Part shown: one piece after another, positions 17,534-26,577 of the stretch
Position numbering within the stretch: the first letter of the stretch is position 1
Layout: each line of letters starts with the position of its first letter
Assembly (NCBI GenBank): GCA_963667455.2
Contig: CAXXFR010000029.1
Coordinates: 481,860-545,859, forward strand
Direction: 5' to 3'
DNA: 64,000 nucleotides
DNA from: Bin55 sp963667455
Lineage (GTDB): Bacteria > Pseudomonadota > Gammaproteobacteria > Pseudomonadales > Azotimanducaceae
Notes under the pieces: generated by a model
Databases searched by the model: none
Seen by the model: only the letters and a program-made list of their open reading frames with translations
What the model was told of the DNA's origin: nothing
Program-made: the position numbers and the translations under genes

Positions 17534-20445
17534 AAGGCTACTTCCTCTTCCGAGGCACGGTGGTCGGCAAGCCGCAAAATCGCTTCTAGGTGGGCCAGTC
17601 CCCAGATTCCATAGCGCTCCTTCAGTTTCTCAAACATCGTTGGCCAGTCCAGACCGTCAAAATTGAATGCAAGCGATTGGGGACCAGATTCTTGGTCAGG
17701 CAATTTCCAATCCTCTACATCGAGGCAAGGCAACGGTTGGTGCGGTTGCGGATCCGCAAAGCCGTAGAAAGGACGGCCAAGGCCGTGATGGCTTCCGATG
17801 AGCCAAAGGACTAAAGCGGGATCTCGTGCCACGTTCAATGCGGGATGTTGTCTGGCCAATCGCACTGACAATGCTTCATGCCGCCATCCTTGAGGAAGAC
17901 CAGATCTAATCCAAGCTTGTGGAGACCATTGGCGCCCGCTCTTCGCTAAAGGCGTGCAATCTGGGCGATTGAACGGATCTCCGCCTGCCAGCATGGTCTG
18001 AAATCGTGGATCTGCTTTGCCTGCGTCGTGAAGATAGGCAGCAAGACCGATATCATCCGCGAATTGCTCGAGACCTAATGTCTCTGCGAATCCCTTAGCA
18101 AACCGGGCGACACGAGACCCATGGTCTTCAAGTCCCACAGGCTTGTTGAATGAATGGGACGCCGTGTCATCCTCGGTGGTCGGGACGGCAGCAGGTGCGA
18201 GTTCGCTCTCTAGGACTCCCCGCTCCGCAACAAGAATCACACCCCCACTCGGCCCATCTGAATAGGGAAAGTGGATTTCAATCGGTCCCTTCGCGCCTCG
18301 AAGTGCTATGAGTGAGTCTCGGATTTCGTCACTAGAGTTTTCTGTACGAGACTCCTCGTCGGCCACTCTTCCTGAGAGAGCGAAGAGAATGCGGTCTATC
18401 AATTCAAGGGCATTGACATCCACTGAAATGAGCTCCCGTTCCACACGTTGCCACTGGTACCTAGATCGCACGGTTCCGCGAGTAATACGAACCGCACATC
18501 TACGCCCCCAATAAGGTTTCGCAGCCCCGTCGGCAACATCGACAACTGGAGCGAACGAATTAGGTTCCCATCCGTACTTGTCGCAGCCTCCGTAGGAGGT
18601 TGGAACAATCAGCACGTCTCCAGATCTGACCTCGTTTGCTACGACGATGCCAGTGTTTGGATCATCGTGACCCGCCCATCGAAACGCTAATCTCGACCCT
18701 TCTTGGCTCTCCACTTCTGTACGAGGCTCTGGTTCCCGTTGAGGCGCATCTGAAAAATCGTCAATTCTTTCTTCGGGTTGCCGCAACCACTTGCGTGCGA
18801 CCCATAGGGGAACTTCAACTGCCTCAGATGCTCTAGGAGGAAACAATCGAATCACTCGACGAACATCTAGCCGGGTCTCGTCCTCGAGATCGATCCTGCT
18901 AATGTCGCAACGCCAAACGATGGACACTCCGGAGGCCGTCCGCTCTGTGCCATGAAGAAACAGAGCGACTTCCGGGTCGACATCTGGACGAGGCCAAGTC
19001 TGCGACCACAAGTCCATATACGCTGGCATTACTACGGGAGCATTTGGGCGTACCGACGACAATCCATCAAGATCGAGCTCGGCCTTCTTTAGCCTCTCTG
19101 GGAGAGCTTCTACACCAAAGTCCAACTCTCCGCCATCTGAGACTTCATTGAGTGCTTCCCAAGTGAGACGAATACGGTCACCGTAAACTGGATCGTCAGC
19201 CTTCCGTCCAATGTCGCGGGATATTGCGATTATGGATCCTTCAGCATCGAATGGTCGCCCGGCACGATTGAGCCGACCGAACCGTTGCCGGAGCGCATCG
19301 AGCGACGCAGCCTGTGTTACAAGCCCATCCAGATCCAAATCCACACCGACTTCCAGACACTGGGTAGCAACAATGAACACTGGTTTAGCACCTAAACGAT
19401 TGGGGGCTCCCGTACGGAAAGGAGCGAGAGAAGTTTCAATGACGTTTCGATCAACTCCACGAGATCGACCAGTAATCAGTACTGCATCACTTCCTTCTCC
19501 ATCTCTCAATTCTCTAAAGATTTCCCGTGCAAGAGCTACACGATTGACGACAACACCAACGGCTGGGGGTTGTACACCTCGATTACGCAATCGTTCGGCC
19601 ATTGCACGCGCTTCGCGTACAAACGGTTCTTGTGAGGTGCTCGTGCTTCCTCGGTGAGGAGGTTTGAGTGTGACAGGCTTCCTCGCTAGTAATCGCTTGC
19701 TCAACACAGTGTTGACTCTGTCGTCCTCGGACAAAGTAAATGAACTTTGGACGTTTGTTCCCGGAGTAGCCGACAGCAGAACAACATTGACATCTGCATG
19801 GCCAATCGTGTTCACGGCACGAAGTGTTTGCCGGAATGGTTCGGCCAGATGAGCTTCGTCGAGCAAGACCAAGCAATTGGTGCCTAAAAGTCCCGCATGA
19901 ACTGGCTTCATACGATCGGATACACCGTAGCCTCGGAACAACAATCGAGATCCTATTTGGTCCACTGTCGAACACAATATGGTCGGTTGCGTGGGCGTAC
20001 GCGCCCAATCGTGTTCCAGCGGAACGCCGCCCCGAAGTCGTTGAGCGACCAATGGCGGGTTGTCCTTGCCGGCCAATCGAAGCAGGCGGTGAGCCACCTC
20101 TTTCAAAACCTCGCAACAGTCGACTTCTTCGGCAACGCTGTCTCGTAAGGTTTTGGCGATTTTCTGTGCTCGAGCAAACGCATCATCGACTACAAGCCGT
20201 CGGTCAACGACAAGGGCGATCCGCAATGCTGCCTTCGAGGTGGTTTTGGAGCACATTGCCAAATGGAATACAGCCGCGTCCAACGCTGCGGTCTTGCCGG
20301 ATCCTGTAGGCAAGTCCAGCACCTCTGGCCACCTGTCGGTTGCCGCGAGCCTATTGACCAAGGCTTGTTGCCATGGGAACGGTTCGCACTGGTGAACGCC
20401 GCGAAAGAAACTCGCGAAATCTTCCGGACGCAACTGCACCGTCAC
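17530..20445 (-). CDS. cas3: CRISPR-associated helicase/nuclease Cas3, helicase-HD order
   Basis: Superfamily 2 helicase plus HD nuclease that shreds DNA bound by the crRNA complex. It has 971 residues. Walker A PTGSGKT is at 46-52, the DEAH box (LVLLDEAHLAEPF) at 196-199, SAT near 225, and motif VI QRFGRLNRAGR follows. The HD domain is at the C-terminus (about 765-900): DHGSRVARFA, then LAAYLHDAGKADPRFQ and WLIGSHHGLGRPF. Most Cas3 proteins have HD first; HD last is characteristic of type I-G (old I-U). The start overlaps the csb2 stop by 4 bp and the stop overlaps the Cas8-like gene by 4 bp. All catalytic motifs are intact. Confidence 0.95.
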   Translation of the reverse strand: MTVQLRPEDFASFFRGVHQCEPFPWQQALVNRLAATDRWPEVLDLPTGSGKTAALDAAVFHLAMCSKTTSKAALRIALVVDRRLVVDDAFARAQKIAKTLRDSVAEEVDCCEVLKEVAHRLLRLAGKDNPPLVAQRLRGGVPLEHDWARTPTQPTILCSTVDQIGSRLLFRGYGVSDRMKPVHAGLLGTNCLVLLDEAHLAEPFRQTLRAVNTIGHADVNVVLLSATPGTNVQSSFTLSEDDRVNTVLSKRLLARKPVTLKPPHRGSTSTSQEPFVREARAMAERLRNRGVQPPAVGVVVNRVALAREIFRELRDGEGSDAVLITGRSRGVDRNVIETSLAPFRTGAPNRLGAKPVFIVATQCLEVGVDLDLDGLVTQAASLDALRQRFGRLNRAGRPFDAEGSIIAISRDIGRKADDPVYGDRIRLTWEALNEVSDGGELDFGVEALPERLKKAELDLDGLSSVRPNAPVVMPAYMDLWSQTWPRPDVDPEVALFLHGTERTASGVSIVWRCDISRIDLEDETRLDVRRVIRLFPPRASEAVEVPLWVARKWLRQPEERIDDFSDAPQREPEPRTEVESQEGSRLAFRWAGHDDPNTGIVVANEVRSGDVLIVPTSYGGCDKYGWEPNSFAPVVDVADGAAKPYWGRRCAVRITRGTVRSRYQWQRVERELISVDVNALELIDRILFALSGRVADEESRTENSSDEIRDSLIALRGAKGPIEIHFPYSDGPSGGVILVAERGVLESELAPAAVPTTEDDTASHSFNKPVGLEDHGSRVARFAKGFAETLGLEQFADDIGLAAYLHDAGKADPRFQTMLAGGDPFNRPDCTPLAKSGRQWSPQAWIRSGLPQGWRHEALSVRLARQHPALNVARDPALVLWLIGSHHGLGRPFYGFADPQPHQPLPCLDVEDWKLPDQESGPQSLAFNFDGLDWPTMFEKLKERYGIWGLAHLEAILRLADHRASEEEVAL

Positions 20446-21887
20446 CTCTTCACACTACGACAAAGCCCAAGCCCTGAGAACCTTCCAGCTCCGAGAAGCA
20501 CAGGACCCTTTACTTTTTCTCCGAAGTCAATGACCGCGTGAACCATCTGGCGGCTCTCTAGCGATTTAGGAATTCTCCACCTAGACCACGAAGGCTCCCC
20601 TCTTACGGGGCGAGCTGGAGGAACACCCTGTATTGCTGAATACTTGCCGGCCCAAATCCAATCAAGTTCGGGTCGGGGCAGTCCTGCTCGTGCGCAAGCG
20701 AGAGCTACCAATTCTTTGACTTCGGAATTGTCATTGCGCTTGAGGTGCCTGTCCAACACGATTGGGGTCACCGTGACCCATCGACGAGAGTCGTTCAAAT
20801 AAGGATCACTATGCAACGACTGCCTACTGCCTCCTTGATCAGGCGCGGGAGCAAGTCGCAGAGAATTGTGGAGTGGTGGCCCTCGTAAGGTAAGTATGCG
20901 CCGTTGCTCATCCGAGCTATAGGGCGCTACCTCTTCAAAAGCCCGTTGGAATCCTCTTATTCGAAGCAGTTGTTCACCAATCGGCGGAACTATTGCGAAT
21001 CCCAAGACACGTCCATCGGCATGTGGTGTGCCGACGAATGCCATCGGTACAAAGGAGAGATGGGCATGTCGTGTCGGCGTACCGTTCGTCGAATGTCCGG
21101 AAACGACTTCAGGGATCTCGTTGGCCAAGCCAATCCGCTGATAACCAGACATCAATGTCTGTCGCAACAAGCGACAGACGAGAGCTGATGCTCGGATATC
21201 GGGGACTTCTCCCTTCACTGCCTCCAAGACTAACCATTCGACGGGATCTTCGACTGAGGTCACTTCATCCGAGAAGACAGATGCGCCGGGACGAATTATG
21301 GGGCGGATAGGTCGGGCACGATGAGCTTCCTCCAATTCACGTAAACGTCCTGGATAGACGCTTCGTCGTGCAGATATCGACTTGTGTTCGAAGGACTTTC
21401 TTTCGTTCCCTTCAAAGAACCGGCAGCGAGTCAAACTGGTCGAATGACCTAAGTATCCGACGCAACTTGCGATTGCGTTCAAGGAGTCAATGACTTTCTT
21501 ATCCGGTAATTCTGGCCAATCAATTTCAACTATTGGGTCATCAGGTCTGGCTACTGGGAATCGCCGTGGTTGGCGTGGGCGGTAACTCGGAAGGACACGC
21601 AAATAGGTGTGCATGGCTGTCGATGCCTTGAGGTCATTCGGCGGTACGAACACATCGGGTGCAGTTCTAGCACTGTATGCACTAGCCCGAATTGAAGGTG
21701 AAGGTTGTGCTTCGAGCCATTCCAATGCCTTGCGTTCAACAGAAAGCTCACCCCGAACACCCCAAGCCGATACTAGTGCAGAGAACACACGGTCAGGTTG
21801 TGGTGGCCAGTCCGGGACGTCGGAACCCGGTCCCATTGCCGCACGGCAGACACCCGTCAAGAACTCAATTTCAAGCACAAGGCTCAC
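20442..21887 (-). CDS. csb2: Type I-G Csb2 (Cas5-Cas6 type protein)
   Basis: Csb2 (GSU0054 family) is described as a combined Cas5/Cas6 that caps the crRNA 5' end and processes pre-crRNA. It has 481 residues. The N-terminal ferredoxin-like region reads LEIEFLTGVCRAAMGPG then WPPQPDRVFSALVSAWG, followed by ERKALEWLEAQPSPSI and VFVPPND, the family hallmarks. A glycine-rich C-terminus (KVKGPVLLGAGRFSGLGLC) is the usual RAMP G-loop and fits the Cas6 half. The start overlaps the csb1 stop and the stop overlaps the cas3 start, each by 4 bp. Confidence 0.92.
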   Translation of the reverse strand: MSLVLEIEFLTGVCRAAMGPGSDVPDWPPQPDRVFSALVSAWGVRGELSVERKALEWLEAQPSPSIRASAYSARTAPDVFVPPNDLKASTAMHTYLRVLPSYRPRQPRRFPVARPDDPIVEIDWPELPDKKVIDSLNAIASCVGYLGHSTSLTRCRFFEGNERKSFEHKSISARRSVYPGRLRELEEAHRARPIRPIIRPGASVFSDEVTSVEDPVEWLVLEAVKGEVPDIRASALVCRLLRQTLMSGYQRIGLANEIPEVVSGHSTNGTPTRHAHLSFVPMAFVGTPHADGRVLGFAIVPPIGEQLLRIRGFQRAFEEVAPYSSDEQRRILTLRGPPLHNSLRLAPAPDQGGSRQSLHSDPYLNDSRRWVTVTPIVLDRHLKRNDNSEVKELVALACARAGLPRPELDWIWAGKYSAIQGVPPARPVRGEPSWSRWRIPKSLESRQMVHAVIDFGEKVKGPVLLGAGRFSGLGLCRSVKR

Positions 21888-23158
21888 GGTTCGCTCTCGT
21901 CGTCTCCGCCTTCTCCCTCAAGTGCAAGTTCTCGGCTCTTACGAACGATCTCAATCAGTTTGTCCTGTGGCGTGAGCGAGAGAGACCGAAAGTTAAACCC
22001 AGCTCCTTCTGCCTGTTGATACGCCTGCAGATATAGTGCATGTGCCGCCTCTTGGTCAAGTTCTACGGAACTTGTCGCCCCGTCCCAGTTAACCAACTCA
22101 AGCGGCGCAGAACCTTCTCGAACAAGATCACATCGAGACCGAAGTGCATAGCCCTGTAGCTCCTGTTCTGTAAGAGCCAACAATCCGAGCGACGCAACCA
22201 ATGTTCGGCCGATATCGTCGCGTTCACCGCCACCGAATCGCAACCTCCGAATTCCTGCCAGCGTGATCGTCGACCTTTGCTCCACATGATCGCAAGTCAC
22301 GCCTAGCGGTTCGACCGAAGGTGCGATATTGCTGTGATTGATCTGCGATGGTCGGACCTGTCTTGCGCCCTTACCCGCGGATTCCTTGTTTGTGCTCCAT
22401 CCAGAAGCTCCCTTAAATACCTCCACCTTTCGGAGAACGCCGAGCGGGTCAATGCGGCTTCCGGTACGTCGTCCAGCACTCCGCGCACTCACTTCATCGG
22501 TTCTCGGCTCGATGACAATCTCATCAACGGGAGCGTTGACAGCAACAATTTCCGATACAAGAGTCCGTGGAAACTTTGCTCCGATCCCTCCGCCCTCTCC
22601 CTGACTGTGCCAGGCACCAAAAACCAATGCCGAGGGCGAAAGCTCCAAGAGTGCTGTTGCATCTGATGGTTTAGCGGATGCCAATAGTCGGCCTACATCA
22701 CTCTGCATGAACGGAACGCCATCCAAGAGGCAATCTCTCAGAATAGCGTCGTACACTCGGTGAGGTGCATCAAGAGAAGTGATGCGATCCAACGGATCCA
22801 ATCCAGCACCACGAAAGTCTACCGTTACATAAGGAAGTGGAGTTGGTTCCCTCCCTCCTGCCCCATTGGCGGCTTCCAAGAGTGCTTCTTCAAGTCGATT
22901 TGCTTGGCTCTGCACACTGTCTACCAAGACACACCAAATTTCCTCTCCATTCACGCGTCTCCGTTCGAATACATGGCGGGGCGGATCACCTTGACGTTCG
23001 CCAGGGTAAGTGGGGGGAAAGATCTTGTCTCCCTGACCACCAATAGGCTGAAGACGTGAGAGACGGCGGAATCCGGCTCCCGAATTCACAGCATCTCTGA
23101 GGATTCCAATATCGACTGTCATTTCTTGTCTTGCTCCATCGTGGGCTACTTCAATCAC
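21884..23158 (-). CDS. csb1: Type I-G Csb1 (Cas7 backbone protein)
   Basis: Csb1 (GSU0053 family) is the Cas7 of type I-G and forms the helical backbone on the crRNA spacer. It has 424 residues from GTG 23158; an ATG twelve codons in (MTVDIGILRDAVNSG, at 23122) is an equally good start. Family features are RLQPIGGQGDKIFPPTY, DSVQSQANRLEEAL, YVTVDFRGAGLDPLDRITSL and FGAWHSQGEGGGIGAKFPR. It is the first gene of the four-gene interference operon and lies 384 bp beyond the trailer end of the array. Confidence 0.93.
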   Translation of the reverse strand: MIEVAHDGARQEMTVDIGILRDAVNSGAGFRRLSRLQPIGGQGDKIFPPTYPGERQGDPPRHVFERRRVNGEEIWCVLVDSVQSQANRLEEALLEAANGAGGREPTPLPYVTVDFRGAGLDPLDRITSLDAPHRVYDAILRDCLLDGVPFMQSDVGRLLASAKPSDATALLELSPSALVFGAWHSQGEGGGIGAKFPRTLVSEIVAVNAPVDEIVIEPRTDEVSARSAGRRTGSRIDPLGVLRKVEVFKGASGWSTNKESAGKGARQVRPSQINHSNIAPSVEPLGVTCDHVEQRSTITLAGIRRLRFGGGERDDIGRTLVASLGLLALTEQELQGYALRSRCDLVREGSAPLELVNWDGATSSVELDQEAAHALYLQAYQQAEGAGFNFRSLSLTPQDKLIEIVRKSRELALEGEGGDDESEP

Positions 23159-23542
23159 TGGCTTCGTCCCCGTACTCGTAGAGATGCGAAGCTCTAAGCC
23201 ATCTGAATTGCAATCAGCCTGTAATCCAGCTTCCTTTGTTAGTTCGTACTGATCAGTCTCGAAAGAGACTTGTAGCTCCTACTGCGAACGTGCGATTGCA
23301 TCGTTGGAGAGCTCTTATCACCGTATGGGTTCTCAGTCGTAACCTGCACAACACAGAATGATACAAAAGTGAATTGTTAGCGCATTTTCTCGGAAAACTC
23401 AGGGGAATTAGACGTTGGACAATTCACCAAAATGTGCTAGCCAATCTGTTAGTCGCTGTCAAATGCAAACTTGGATCAGGCCAAGGCTGGATCCAGGCAA
23501 CGCAATTCATTAGCTGTGTACAAGCCAACTTCAAGCGAATGA
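23159..23542. other. Non-coding gap between array trailer and csb1
   Basis: No gene seen. On the minus strand there is a perfect TTGACA (23462-23457) with only a poor -10 (TAGCAC) at 17 bp, and a TATCAT further down without a matching -35, so a csb1 promoter is possible but not clear. A 6-bp hairpin with a GAAA/TTTC loop (AGTCTC / GAGACT) at 23255-23270 would lie in the csb1 leader. Confidence 0.5.
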
Positions 23543-26009
23543 GCTGTATAACGGCCGGGGTAAGCATACCCGGGATAACGACGCTGGCAGGCAACACCAA
23601 TGTGCAGATTCAGTACTCGCTTCAATGAGGCCGGGGCAAGTATGCCCCGGATAACGTCGCGAAACGGCACGTTGTTGTTCATGTTGAAACCGCTTCAATG
23701 AGGCCGGGGCAAGTATGCCCCGGATAACCGGCACTGGAAAACGTCTTGCGGGCGGACATTCGTAGGGCTTCAATGAGGCCGGGGCAAGTATGCCCCGGAT
23801 AACTTTGACGCTCCCAAAGACCAATCGATCGTCGGCGTCGCTTCAATGAGGCCGGGGCAAGTATGCCCCGGATAACTTGTTCCGAGTGTAGAGCAAAACA
23901 TCACGACTACCGGCTTCAATGAGGCCGGGGCAAGTATGCCCCGGATAACCTCGACGCGGTTGCCGAGACGAGCGTGCCAGCGTTGGCTTCAATGAGGCCG
24001 GGGCAAGTATGCCCCGGATAACCTGCGCGAAAGTGCGCTCGATCCACGAGACTCAGGAGGCGCTTCAATGAGGCCGGGGCAAGTATGCCCCGGATAACCG
24101 AGCAGGGCGCCGTCCTCGAGCAGCTGGACGCTTCGGCTTCAATGAGGCCGGGGCAAGTATGCCCCGGATAACGACGGGGGGAGCCGGGATCACCATCAAC
24201 ATCACCGGGCTTCAATGAGGCCGGGGCAAGTATGCCCCGGATAACGTGGCAGAAGGGCGACAACTACACGTGGCACAGCGAGCTTCAATGAGGCCGGGGC
24301 AAGTATGCCCCGGATAACGCAGCATCCGCCGCCGTCAACTCCACGCTGAACGAGCTTCAATGAGGCCGGGGCAAGTATGCCCCGGATAACGAGGCTGCCC
24401 ACCAATTGATGACCCAGTTCGCGAACTTGCTTCAATGAGGCCGGGGCAAGTATGCCCCGGATAACCTGAAGCCGAACAAGTCATGCGGTTGAACGTCAAG
24501 TTGCTTCAATGAGGCCGGGGCAAGTATGCCCCGGATAACGTGACTGACGTGGTTATTGAACGCGGAACAATCCAGATAGCTTCAATGAGGCCGGGGCAAG
24601 TATGCCCCGGATAACATGTCGGCAAGCACCTTCGGAGTGTCGATGTCGACGCTTCAATGAGGCCGGGGCAAGTATGCCCCGGATAACTCGAACGAGGATG
24701 ATTGCCAGTTCCGTACTCAACGGGCTTCAATGAGGCCGGGGCAAGTATGCCCCGGATAACCACCCATACAAGCCTTTGGTGAATCCTCTCCCTTCCGCTT
24801 CAATGAGGCCGGGGCAAGTATGCCCCGGATAACCCTTGGGAACCTACGATCTCCGACCGGTGACCGTGTGGCTTCAATGAGGCCGGGGCAAGTATGCCCC
24901 GGATAACAGGGGTTGGTCGAGACTTGCCAGACCATGAACTCATGCTTCAATGAGGCCGGGGCAAGTATGCCCCGGATAACCCGGAAACGCCGTGTGGACA
25001 TCTTTCATGTACTGATCGCTTCAATGAGGCCGGGGCAAGTATGCCCCGGATAACGACGCCAATGGAGTGGCGACTATCAAGACTCGACTTGCTTCAATGA
25101 GGCCGGGGCAAGTATGCCCCGGATAACCTGACATTATCGGCATGAAGTACATAACCACATTCCGGCTTCAATGAGGCCGGGGCAAGTATGCCCCGGATAA
25201 CTAGCGACGGTCTTGGGAGAGAGCTGGATCGTTCGATGCTTCAATGAGGCCGGGGCAAGTATGCCCCGGATAACCTTGCCAATCCTGTGAGCATTGAGTA
25301 CACGCACGGCATGCTTCAATGAGGCCGGGGCAAGTATGCCCCGGATAACGCGGCTGCCGCCACGCCGTCTACTATTCGAACTCGTAGCTTCAATGAGGCC
25401 GGGGCAAGTATGCCCCGGATAACGGATCGAGGGAGTGCCGGCCTACTCCAAGTTCGGACCGCTTCAATGAGGCCGGGGCAAGTATGCCCCGGATAACGCG
25501 CGAGCGCGTGCACGGCGGCCCGCTGGTGACGCTGCTTCAATGAGGCCGGGGCAAGTATGCCCCGGATAACTGGTCGTGCGCGAGCAGGTGCGCAAAAGCA
25601 TCTGGGCTTCAATGAGGCCGGGGCAAGTATGCCCCGGATAACATTCCCAAAGCATCCGCTTGAGAGTAGGTATCCTCGCTTCAATGAGGCCGGGGCAAGT
25701 ATGCCCCGGATAACCGCGCCGAGGGCAGGGATTTGAAGCCCAGCGCATGGGTCGCTTCAATGAGGCCGGGGCAAGTATGCCCCGGATAACCCGCCATAGA
25801 ACTGGTGTCGCAGTCAATCTGCACTCGCTTCAATGAGGCCGGGGCAAGTATGCCCCGGATAACAAGTGACGGGGCTTCATTCGTTGCTGAGGTTCACGCG
25901 CTTCAATGAGGCCGGGGCAAGTATGCCCCGGATAACGTAACCCTCGCCGTTTCCACGCTTCCGCGATGACCGGCTTCAATGAGGCCGGGGCAAGTATGCC
26001 CCGGATAAC
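23543..26009 (-). CRISPR. Type I-G CRISPR array, 34 repeats and 33 spacers
   Basis: The repeat is 37 nt. On the minus strand it begins GTTATCCGGGGCATACTTGC and ends CCTCATTGAAGC, the classic crRNA 5'-handle end, so the array is read right to left with its leader at the high-coordinate side. Each repeat holds a perfect 8-bp stem (CCGGGGCA / TGCCCCGG) with a 4-nt loop. I count 33 apparently identical repeats from 23619 to 26009 plus one degenerate terminal repeat at 23543-23579. Spacers are 35-39 nt and all different. Repeat starts on the plus strand include 23619, 23692, 23767, 23840, 23913, 24797, 25461 and 25973. The array lies between cas2 and csb1, on the same strand as all cas genes. Confidence 0.98.
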
Positions 26010-26273
26010 TCGCCCGAGATAACCCTTTGATCTTTTTATGAAGATCCCGCGAAATTCGAGCGGTTAGAAGAAATTATCCTATCAGCTGTCAAGGCATCTC
26101 AGTTAGTTTCCATACTGCAGATCAAAACAACCAACTATCAATGACTTACACAATTTCGAGCGAGCCCACGCCTTCTTGTGCCTCTCGGCCGCTCGAACCG
26201 GATCGGCGAAGACAACGTAGGTAGTTCTTCAAGCGAAGACCTGATCTTCCGGATTCCAATTCGCAGAAACCTA
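26010..26273 (-). promoter_or_regulatory. CRISPR leader with promoter-like and IHF-like sites
   Basis: AT-rich leader between cas2 and the first repeat. On the minus strand a perfect TTGACA (26092-26087) is followed 17 bp later by a weak -10 (TTCTAA, 26069-26064), which would start transcription about 50 nt before the array. Two IHF-like sites occur: TATCAATGACTTA (26136-26148, full match to WATCAANNNNTTR) and GATCAAAGGGTTA (26032-26020, one mismatch), the latter ending 11 bp from the first repeat. The repeat-like fragment CGAGATAAC at 26015-26023 echoes the repeat end. Confidence 0.6.
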
Positions 26274-26567
26274 TCAGACAACAACCGCCTTGCGCTCAAT
26301 CGTCGAAAAGGTCTTTCCGATGCTTGTTACGGCAATGTCAGTCTTGTCTGCCGGGCCGATGTCGATTACGAGGACATGGTCTTCACCATCCGTGACAAGC
26401 TCGCGCAACTTAGTCTCCAACTCTGCGTGACGGCGTCGTGACAGACGACACTGAAATACTGACAGCTGTAGCCACTCCCCGAATCCTTTCATGGTCTTGA
26501 AGACCCTCCGCAACCGCCTACTGTCTGCAATGTCATAAGTAACGATGTAGGTACGCTCACTTGTCAT
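26274..26567 (-). CDS. cas2: CRISPR adaptation protein Cas2
   Basis: Small ferredoxin-fold protein that bridges Cas1 dimers in the spacer-integration complex. It has 97 residues from ATG 26567 (MTSERTYIVTYDIADSRRLR). Asp12 is in the usual YDI motif, followed by RVFKTMKGFGEWLQLSVFQC. An in-frame extension of 28 codons upstream overlaps cas4-cas1 and shows no Cas2 homology. It lies 10 bp downstream of cas4-cas1. Confidence 0.96.
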   Translation of the reverse strand: MTSERTYIVTYDIADSRRLRRVFKTMKGFGEWLQLSVFQCRLSRRRHAELETKLRELVTDGEDHVLVIDIGPADKTDIAVTSIGKTFSTIERKAVVV

Positions 26568-26577
26568 ATGGTTCCCC

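Noticed and set aside
23531..25817. Series of minus-strand frames with repeated VIRGILAPASLK and YPGHTCPGLIEA peptides
   Set aside because: They are translations of the CRISPR repeat in different frames, interrupted by spacers; not a repeat protein.
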